Below, piece after piece: positions 1 to 4,804 of a DNA stretch of 7,702 nt (the first letter of the stretch is position 1; every line of letters begins with the position of its first letter). This stretch comes from Vulcanimicrobiota bacterium (GTDB taxonomy: Bacteria; Vulcanimicrobiota; Vulcanimicrobiia; Vulcanimicrobiales; Vulcanimicrobiaceae). Position numbers and translations under genes: made by a program. The DNA lies in NCBI GenBank assembly GCA_019237435.1, contig JAFAHB010000068.1:1-7702 (forward strand), given 5' to 3'. The notes below the pieces were generated by a model, which worked only from the letters and a program-made list of their open reading frames with translations, was not told where the DNA came from and made no database searches.

Positions 1-393
1 GCGAAGATTGGCGCCCGAGAAGTCGTCGCCGTTGACACGGACGCCGCGCAGATCGAGGCCGCCGAGATCTGCTCTGCTGAAGTCGCAGCCTTTGCAGCCG
101 CTGAGCGCATCCCGCAGTTGCGACGAACCAAGCCTGGCTCCGGTAAATTGACAACCCGTCATCCGCGCATTGGTGAAATCGACACCTGAAAGATTTGCGT
201 CCGAAAAATCGCAACCAGTCAGGTGGGCGTTGCGAAAGGACGCTCCGCTTAAATTGGCTTCCGAGAAATCTCCACCGCTGATCACGCTGCCCGATAGATT
301 CGTGCCGGCGAGATTTGCCTTACTGAAGTCGACGCTTTTGTAGTTGGCCCCGTGCAGGTCACGACCGGCCCAGTTAACCCCGCTATAATCGCA
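1..393 (-). repeat. Pentapeptide-repeat region of the M56 protein (continues past window edge)
   Basis: From residue 524 the protein runs in five-residue units with the A-[N/D]-L-x-G pattern: CDYSG, VNWAG, RDLHG, ANYKS, VDFSK, ANLAG, TNLSG and so on, to DDFSG, ANLR at the edge. About 24 or more units are visible, with one irregular stretch (ALSGCKG) near position 85. Such repeats are known to fold as a right-handed four-sided beta-helix. Several cysteines occur here (GNSCVGC, TGCDF, TGCQF, SGCKGC), which is notable for a region predicted to lie outside the membrane. Confidence 0.9.
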
Positions 394-1962
394 GCCGACA
401 CACGAGTTGCCTTGAGCGATCGACGTGCCGTGCAACCCCTGCATCACGCTCGACGCAATGCTGTGCGTGATGTTGTCGGCTAGCTTCGTCGCGTCGAAGT
501 TCGCCTTTTGGACGTCGACGCGCACGTTAGGGACCTCGACCTTAGCGCCGGGCGCCTCTACCTGAACACCCGGTACGTTCACCTTGGCGCCGGGGACGTC
601 GACGTTGACGGCCGGTACGTCGACCTTCGTGGCTGGAACTTCGACGTGCGTGGCCGGCACGTCGACATGGGTTGCCGGGACGTCGACGCGAGTTGCAGGT
701 ATCTCGAAGTGCGTGTCAGGCACTCGGACGTGCGTCGGCGCCGTCTCAATCTTGACGTTTGGGACCTCGGCCCGCCGGCCGGGCACCTCGACGCGAACGC
801 TCGAACGGGCCGCGCTCGCGGCCAATGGCGTCGGCGTTGCCGCCATTGCAACGCGAGCAGCGCGCGAACCCCCCGTTGCGGCAATCGGCGCCGCCGCAAT
901 GGAAGGCGTAACGACCGCAATGGCAAGCGTCAGCGCGGCGACGACCGCTAATGCGGCGGCCGCGGGCGCCGGCGCGAGGTTGGTCGCAATGTTGCGGCCG
1001 ACGCCGAGCAGACGCTCGATGCGCAGCGAAATGTGTTTGCGGGTTGCGAAAACGCCCGGCGCCGGGATCGGGCGACGGGGCCAAGCTGCGGTCTCCGCCA
1101 TTTTCGTGAGGCACAGCGCGTACGGACGCACTTGCCGTACGTACGAAAGCACCCAGTCATCGCACGCGACCTCGCGCTCGAGGTCGAGCTGTTGCCCAAC
1201 GAACTGCGCGGCAGGGTTCCAACCGAGCAGCGCGTTGATCACGCGTTGCAGACCGTTGCTCCAGTCGTCGGCTCGACGAAGATGTGCAAGTTCGTGCAGG
1301 CAGATCTGATCGACTTCGGGCTCCGAAAGATGCTCCAGCAGGGAGCGCGGGACCAAGATCATCGCATCGAACAGTCCGACGGCCACCGGAACGTCGGTCT
1401 CGTCGCTGACGCACAGACGTACGTCACGCGCGCCCTTGTTCGCCCGCAGCCACTGCGGCATGGAGTCGCGATATTCAATTGGCAACGGCAGCGCGTCGCG
1501 CTTGAGATGCTCGAGCCGCAAGAGACCGATCGTGAGTCGCGCCAATGCGAGCGCGGCCAGCAGGAGCCACACCCCAAAAATCGTCATCGCAAGCGGAGCC
1601 GAGAGCGTGACTCGCAACCGTTCGGGCGCGTAAACCGCCGGCATGGCCGCCGGCGTCGCCCGCGCGGTTTCGCCCCGCGCGCTACGCGTAGGCGCATGGC
1701 CGCTCGATGCCGCCGGCGACGCACTGGTCGAAAGCGTTCGCACGGGCGTAAAGGATGCGAGCGTCGTCGCGACCGGCACGACGAACGCGGCGGCAAGGGT
1801 CGCGCCCCAGACGACGTAGCGCGTCGACGCGTTGATCTTCGGCCATGCGCGCAGCAACAGCCAGACGAAGACGACCAGCAACGCGTCCTGCCAAAGCGCG
1901 TTGACGGCAATGGCCGCTACGGCGCTGGCGATGGTAACGAATCCCGGTTCCCAGGACGTCAT
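1..1962 (-). CDS. BlaR1-type M56 membrane metalloprotease with heptad-repeat stalk and pentapeptide-repeat domain (3' end outside window)
   Basis: Reading is open from ATG at 1962 to the window edge (654 residues seen, C-terminus missing). Hydrophobic segments lie at about residues 7-37, 49-72 and 121-143. The zinc-protease motif HELAHLRRADD begins at residue 223 and LEREVACDDWVL around 261-272; these are the M56 zinc-site signatures known from BlaR1/MecR1. A fourth membrane segment is at about 335-358. The BlaR1 penicillin-binding domain does not follow; instead come an Ala-rich linker, a seven-residue repeat (389-485) and pentapeptide repeats (from 524). The start overlaps the blaI stop as ATGA, so the two are co-translated. 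By family knowledge the M56 domain is a membrane protease that inactivates the BlaI repressor after sensing an outside signal; that this protein does so, and that the repeats are the sensor, is inference. The signal is unknown. Confidence 0.9.
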   Translation of the reverse strand, partial: MTSWEPGFVTIASAVAAIAVNALWQDALLVVFVWLLLRAWPKINASTRYVVWGATLAAAFVVPVATTLASFTPVRTLSTSASPAASSGHAPTRSARGETARATPAAMPAVYAPERLRVTLSAPLAMTIFGVWLLLAALALARLTIGLLRLEHLKRDALPLPIEYRDSMPQWLRANKGARDVRLCVSDETDVPVAVGLFDAMILVPRSLLEHLSEPEVDQICLHELAHLRRADDWSNGLQRVINALLGWNPAAQFVGQQLDLEREVACDDWVLSYVRQVRPYALCLTKMAETAAWPRRPIPAPGVFATRKHISLRIERLLGVGRNIATNLAPAPAAAALAVVAALTLAIAVVTPSIAAAPIAATGGSRAARVAMAATPTPLAASAARSSVRVEVPGRRAEVPNVKIETAPTHVRVPDTHFEIPATRVDVPATHVDVPATHVEVPATKVDVPAVNVDVPGAKVNVPGVQVEAPGAKVEVPNVRVDVQKANFDATKLADNITHSIASSVMQGLHGTSIAQGNSCVGCDYSGVNWAGRDLHGANYKSVDFSKANLAGTNLSGSVISGGDFSEANLSGASFRNAHLTGCDFSDANLSGVDFTNARMTGCQFTGARLGSSQLRDALSGCKGCDFSRADLGGLDLRGVRVNGDDFSGANLR
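508..798 (-). repeat. Seven-residue tandem protein repeat (21-bp periodicity) in the M56 protein
   Basis: The encoded segment (residues 389-485) reads as 13 full and one partial heptad of the form [A/G]-x-x-V-[D/E]-V-P, for example ATRVDVP, ATHVDVP, ATHVEVP, ATKVDVP, AVNVDVP, GAKVNVP. Identical residues are written with different codons from copy to copy, so the repeat is kept at protein level and is not a recent DNA duplication. Alternating valines with a proline every seventh residue suggest an extended beta-strand stalk outside the membrane. The fold is inference. Confidence 0.85.
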
Positions 1963-2345
1963 TTTTTCGGTTCCTCGTACTGTTCGATCAGCGCTTTCAG
2001 ACGCAGCAGCTCGTCGTTCGACGGACGTTCAGTCTCGATCAAGCGTAACGCCAGCGTTCCCGCGCTGTTGTCAAAGAATCTTGAAAGAAGGTGGCCGACC
2101 GCGTGCCCGGCGGCTTCCTCTCGCGCGACCAGCGGGCGGTATACGTATGCCCGTCCTACCTCTTCATGCGAGACGAACCCCTTGCGCTCCAAAATGCGCA
2201 TCGTGGTGAGCACGCTGTTGTAGGCGATTGGCGGCGGCGGCAAGGCTGCCGTGACATCGGCCACGGTCGCCTCGCCCTTCTGCCATAGGATCTCCATCAG
2301 CCTCAACTCGGCCTCGGTGAGCGTGCTGGAGCGTCGTCGCGCCAT
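1959..2345 (-). CDS. blaI: BlaI/MecI/CopY-family transcriptional repressor
   Basis: 128 residues, full family length. The N-terminus LTEAELRLMEILWQKGEATVADV (residues 9-31) matches the family's winged-helix start, and YNSVLTTMRILERKGFV (42-58) is the recognition helix region. The C-terminal half should form the dimer. These repressors bind palindromes near their own promoter and are removed when the partner M56 protease is activated. The partner gene starts inside this gene's stop codon, and two matching palindromes lie upstream, so autoregulation of this operon is likely. In staphylococcal BlaI/MecI the cleaved bond is Asn-Phe within a segment like LVLNF; the corresponding stretch here reads LALRL, so cleavage at the same bond is not expected. 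Targets beyond the operon cannot be told. Confidence 0.93.
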   Translation of the reverse strand: MARRRSSTLTEAELRLMEILWQKGEATVADVTAALPPPPIAYNSVLTTMRILERKGFVSHEEVGRAYVYRPLVAREEAAGHAVGHLLSRFFDNSAGTLALRLIETERPSNDELLRLKALIEQYEEPKK

Positions 2346-2346
2346 C

Positions 2347-2469
2347 TCAGCGGCCCAGGTCCGGGCCCCAGCCCTGGAAGACTCGGGCCGGGCTGAAGCA
2401 CTCGGGCAGCCGAACGCGAGTGCGCGCCGTGTGCGGCAGGTCTGACGTGGGATCGAACTTGCGGGTCAT
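2347..2469 (-). CDS. Small ORF (40 aa) upstream of blaI, function unknown
   Basis: ATG at 2469 is preceded by a perfect AGGAGG (2476-2481) at 6 nt spacing, the best ribosome binding site in the window. The frame encodes 40 residues beginning MTRKFDPTSDLPHTARTRVR and ending GWGPDLGR, and its TGA stop is separated from the blaI ATG by one base, which indicates translational coupling. It is the first gene after a strong promoter. There is no membrane segment or signal peptide; it has one Cys, is Arg-rich and has several prolines. I do not recognise a family. It may be a real small protein or a leader peptide that sets blaI translation. Confidence 0.65.
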   Translation of the reverse strand: MTRKFDPTSDLPHTARTRVRLPECFSPARVFQGWGPDLGR

Positions 2470-2491
2470 CGGGTTCCTCCTCGGCGGTTCT

Positions 2492-2505
2492 ACTAAAGAT
2501 TTAGT
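2492..2505. promoter_or_regulatory. Probable BlaI operator 1
   Basis: ACTAAAGATTTAGT is a perfect inverted repeat (6-bp arms, 2-bp centre) immediately downstream of the -10 box and covering the expected transcription start. The ACT...AGT outer bases resemble known BlaI/MecI operators (TACTACA...TGTAGTA). Binding here would block initiation. Assignment to this BlaI is inference from position and similarity to the second site. Confidence 0.7.
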
Positions 2506-2508
2506 TGC

Positions 2509-2537
2509 ATCATAACCCCTCGGACTCGCCTTGTCAA
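2509..2537 (-). promoter_or_regulatory. Sigma-70-type promoter of the small ORF-blaI-M56 operon
   Basis: On the minus strand a perfect -35 TTGACA (2532-2537) is followed after 17 bp by TATGAT (2509-2514), one mismatch from the -10 consensus. Transcription should begin near 2502, giving a leader of about 30 nt before the small ORF. It sits between two palindromic operator-like sites, as expected for a repressor-controlled promoter. Confidence 0.85.
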
Positions 2538-2550
2538 CTAATTATTTAGG
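2537..2550. promoter_or_regulatory. Probable BlaI operator 2
   Basis: ACTAATTATTTAGG matches operator 1 at 11 of 14 positions and keeps the CTAA...TTAG inverted arms. It abuts the -35 box; its centre lies 45 bp from that of operator 1. It is also on the side facing the divergent lipoprotein gene, so it could influence that gene too. Confidence 0.6.
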
Positions 2551-2655
2551 ATTAAAAGCTGAGGCATTCGGCGGCTCATCGGCACGCGGCTTGAGGGAAT
2601 GGTGGGACGGCCTGCCAATAAGGGACGCTGATTCACCCAGCTCAAGGAGAGAGAT

Positions 2656-3690
2656 TTGTTGGCAACGGCGCGCCTCGCGCTTGTCCTTTTGACCGCCGCG
2701 TTCTTAGCCGCGTGCGGCGGCGGCACTCTCGTTACGAGCGGCACGCCCACACCGGCTCCGACGCCGACGCCGGCCGTCACGAGTCAGTACCCAATCCCTA
2801 CTGCGTCGAGCCAACCGATGGGCATCGCACTTGGCAGCGACGGTCACCTTTGGATCACCGAGTTTGCGACCGCCAAGATCGCGCAACTTGCGAGCAACGG
2901 AACGATCTCCGAAAACGTCACGCCCACGGGCAAATCGGGTCCGCTCGGCATCGCGTCGGGCCCGGCACCGAACCTGAACGTCTGGTTTGCCGAGTTCAAC
3001 GTCCGGAAGGTCGGAGAAATCACCACCACGGGACCGCCTTACATCGAGTACACCTTGCCCGATGTCAAAGCAAAGCCGGTCGGCATGGCTCTCGGCTCGG
3101 ACGGCAACATGTGGCTCACCGATTCTGGTACGAACTCGATCTGGCGCGTGCAGCAAATCCGCGTCAAGCCGTACGTTAAGTTCACGCAGTACCGTCTGAG
3201 CGGAAACGCGCAACCGCTCGCCATTACCAATGGTCCCGACGGGGCGCTCTGGTTCACCGAGACCGGAACGAATCGCATCGGACGGCTTCCGATCAAAGGC
3301 GCGCCGTTACGAGAATACACCATCCCGACGAAAAACTCCGATCCGGTCGGAATCGCCCCGGGGCTCAACAATGCGCTCTGGTTCACCGAACAGAAGGCGC
3401 AGCAGATCGGGGAGATCGCTACGACGGGCAACGTTTTGGCGGAATTCCATCTCAATGGTGCGATGGCGCCCGACGCGATCGTTCAGGGCATTGACGGCAA
3501 CTTCTACTTCACCGATACCGCGCTCAATAAGATCGGGCAGTTCTTCCCTAAGAGTCATCGGCTCGTCTTTTATCCGATACCGACGGCGAATTCCGAACCG
3601 ACGGCGCTAACGCTTGGAACCGACAGCCAGATTTATTTCGTCGAAACCGCCGGCAACAAGGTCGCACAGTTCCGCTACTTCAACGTGTAG
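2656..3690 (+). CDS. Vgb/NHL-type seven-bladed beta-propeller lipoprotein
   Basis: 344 residues from a TTG start with AAGGAG (2644-2649) at 6 nt spacing. The N-terminus MLATARLALVLLTAAFLAAC is a lipoprotein signal with lipobox FLAAC, so Cys20 should be lipidated and the protein membrane-anchored outside the cytoplasm. A Thr-Pro linker (TPTPAPTPTP) follows. The rest is seven blade repeats with motifs such as DGALWFTETGTNRIGRL, FTEQKAQQIGEI and FTDTALNKIGQF, as in virginiamycin B lyase (Vgb). Vgb uses a catalytic His in a GEPHG-type motif of its last blade; the equivalent here is SEPTALT, with Thr in place of His, so streptogramin lyase activity is not supported. A binding or scaffold role is more likely. 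The gene is divergent from the BlaI operon and convergent with fliO. Confidence 0.88.
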   Translation: MLATARLALVLLTAAFLAACGGGTLVTSGTPTPAPTPTPAVTSQYPIPTASSQPMGIALGSDGHLWITEFATAKIAQLASNGTISENVTPTGKSGPLGIASGPAPNLNVWFAEFNVRKVGEITTTGPPYIEYTLPDVKAKPVGMALGSDGNMWLTDSGTNSIWRVQQIRVKPYVKFTQYRLSGNAQPLAITNGPDGALWFTETGTNRIGRLPIKGAPLREYTIPTKNSDPVGIAPGLNNALWFTEQKAQQIGEIATTGNVLAEFHLNGAMAPDAIVQGIDGNFYFTDTALNKIGQFFPKSHRLVFYPIPTANSEPTALTLGTDSQIYFVETAGNKVAQFRYFNV

Positions 3691-3693
3691 CAC

Positions 3694-3720
3694 TGTCACC
3701 CTGAGCCTGTCGAAGGATGA
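3694..3720. repeat. Short palindromic repeat between convergent genes (copy 3)
   Basis: TGTCACCCTGAGCC...GTCGAAGGATGA contains inverted arms TCACCCT (3696-3702) and AGGATGA (3714-3720), one mismatch. It starts 4 bp after the lipoprotein stop and contains the last codons and stop of fliO. Related sequence occurs inside flbD (4119-4214). The position suggests a transcript-end hairpin, but there is no U-tract, so terminator function is inference. Confidence 0.75.
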
Positions 3721-3989
3721 GCGCCGGTCAGCTCCGCGTCGCTTAACTCGGCGAGCCGCGTAACGCCGCTGGTGGCGCTGCCGATCAAGAAATACCGAGT
3801 GCCCGTGCGCACGAGGTGGAGCGCAGCGTGTTGCGAGAGCATCGCCGATTCAAGCAACTCCAAGCGGCGCCCGGAGCGGGCGAAGAGCTTTGCCGCTTGC
3901 AGTTTGCGCGCGACCGCGTAGAGGACGATGAGAACGACGGCGACGATCGCCAGCCGCGCGGCGTAGGCAGCCCAGAATCCCGGCGCCAC
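3696..3989 (-). CDS. fliO: FliO-type flagellar export apparatus protein
   Basis: 97 residues from a GTG start, 6 nt after the flbD stop. One N-terminal membrane segment (about residues 5-27) is followed by a small cytoplasmic domain with RRLELLESAMLSQHAALHLVRTGTRYFLIGSATSGVTRLAEL, which follows the FliO pattern of a beta-rich domain after a single membrane anchor. FliO helps assemble the FliP export gate in the flagellar membrane. No fliP, fliQ or fliR follows; the operon ends here against a convergent gene. The last residues (HPSTGSG and stop) are encoded by the short repeat, so the native C-terminus has probably been replaced. FliO is poorly conserved, so the assignment rests on topology, core motif and neighbours. 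Confidence 0.75.
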   Translation of the reverse strand: MAPGFWAAYAARLAIVAVVLIVLYAVARKLQAAKLFARSGRRLELLESAMLSQHAALHLVRTGTRYFLIGSATSGVTRLAELSDAELTGAHPSTGSG

Positions 3990-3995
3990 GGCGCC

Positions 3996-4295
3996 CTACG
4001 TGCCCGTCCGCGCCGCGTGAATCTTGCGTTTGTACTCGATGACCTTGCGTTCGATTTCGTCCATCGGCTCGCGAACGACGACGACGTTTCCGGTCGTCAG
4101 CGTAACGACCGTCTCGGCTGTCCCGAGCTCTTCGACTCGCTTCGCTCGCTCAGGACAAGCTGTGTCATCCCGAGCCCTTCGACTGCGCTCGGGGTAAACT
4201 TCGTCGAGGGACGAGGGGCCGTTTTGCGCTACCGATTCGATCAGCTCGCAGTTCAGCATCACGGGTTGGCCGTTGAGACGCGTCAGTGCGATCAC
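3996..4295 (-). CDS. flbD: FlbD-family protein with an in-frame repeat insertion
   Basis: This is the C-terminal part of the fused frame, with a possible own GTG start at 4295 behind AAAGG. It begins VIALTRLNGQPVMLNCELIE and ends TTGNVVVVREPMDEIERKVIEYKRKI, both typical of small FlbD proteins found in flagellar operons. FlbD is usually about 60-75 residues; this has 99. The extra 30 or so residues (PSSLDEVYPERSRR...PERAKRVEELG) lie between the two conserved blocks and are encoded by the short palindromic repeat. Whether FliJ and FlbD are made as one chain or two cannot be told from sequence. The exact role of FlbD is not well established. Confidence 0.8.
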   Translation of the reverse strand: MIALTRLNGQPVMLNCELIESVAQNGPSSLDEVYPERSRRARDDTACPERAKRVEELGTAETVVTLTTGNVVVVREPMDEIERKVIEYKRKIHAARTGT

Positions 4296-4778
4296 GGAGC
4301 CGCCCTTTCTCACTCCGTCGGACGGCGGCCTGTTACGCCGGGCATGCTCGCGGCAGCGCGCATTGGACTCGTCCAGCTCTAGCTCTTCACGGCGCGCTTC
4401 TTCTGCCTGAAATGCAAGCCGCCGGCGTTCTTTGAGCTTCTCGATGACCCGCCGCTCGCGACTCGCCGCAGTCAACGCGTTACGCGCGCGCTCGTACGCC
4501 GCTTCCACCTCCGTGCGCCGTTCGCAGACGCGTACGGCCGCAGTATCGACCGAACCAAGGAGCGCCTCGAGCAGGCGAATCTGGGGCGTTGATCCGGTCT
4601 GCGCCGACAACACGATGCGCTCCAAGCAGTGACGACGTGAATCGGCGAGTAACTCGAGTTCGCGTGAACCGCCTTCGAGGGCGTATCGGCAAGCTTCCAA
4701 ATCCTGCCGCTTCTCTTCCTCGGCGCGTCGGCGTCGATCGAGCAACGGTTGGAGCGTAAAGCGAAATCTGGCGCCCAT
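3996..4778 (-). CDS. fliJ: FliJ flagellar export chaperone joined in frame to FlbD
   Basis: ATG at 4778 with GGGGAG upstream; there is no in-frame stop until 3996, giving 260 residues. Residues 1-161 are FliJ-like: MGARFRFTLQPLLDRRRRAEEEK at the start, then a charged helical coiled coil with RRVIEKLKERRRLAFQAEEARREELELDE near the end, the usual FliJ pattern. FliJ is a cytoplasmic coiled-coil protein of the flagellar export ATPase complex. Residues 162-260 are FlbD. Separate FliJ and FlbD proteins are the norm, so this is a fusion or a lost stop, possibly with re-initiation at the internal GTG. The gene starts 26 nt after the purA stop, in the same direction, so it is likely co-transcribed with it. 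A TTG at 4808 gives a longer frame but has weaker support. Confidence 0.8.
   Translation of the reverse strand: MGARFRFTLQPLLDRRRRAEEEKRQDLEACRYALEGGSRELELLADSRRHCLERIVLSAQTGSTPQIRLLEALLGSVDTAAVRVCERRTEVEAAYERARNALTAASRERRVIEKLKERRRLAFQAEEARREELELDESNARCREHARRNRPPSDGVRKGGSVIALTRLNGQPVMLNCELIESVAQNGPSSLDEVYPERSRRARDDTACPERAKRVEELGTAETVVTLTTGNVVVVREPMDEIERKVIEYKRKIHAARTGT
4119..4214. repeat. Two short palindromic repeat units inserted inside flbD
   Basis: Unit 1 (4119-4157) has 10-bp inverted arms TGTCCCGAGC and GCTCAGGACA with one mismatch. Unit 2 (4163-4194) has perfect 7-bp arms CCCGAGC (4169-4175) and GCTCGGG (4187-4193), and is followed by GTCGAGGGACGA (4203-4214), close to GTCGAAGGATGA in the copy at 3709-3720. 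All share the core CGAG/TGAGC...TTCGAC. The inserted length leaves the reading frame open. The shape is that of a REP/MITE-like repeat; the mechanism of spread is unknown. Confidence 0.8.
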
Positions 4779-4804
4779 GCGGGATGAACTCCCCGCAACG
4801 CGGG

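Noticed and set aside
584..1309. Plus-strand Ala/Thr/Ser-rich frame with repeated GTST motifs
   Set aside because: The repeats are the antisense image of the V-D-V-P heptads; the minus-strand reading continues a recognised protein.
1033..2223. Long plus-strand open frame (396 codons)
   Set aside because: It is Arg/Gly/Pro-rich without any family motif and lies antisense to the M56 protease and blaI, whose motifs are clear. It is a by-product of high GC.
2591..2621. Possible promoter for the lipoprotein gene (TTGAGG with CAATAA)
   Set aside because: The -10 match is poor and the spacing long; not better than chance.
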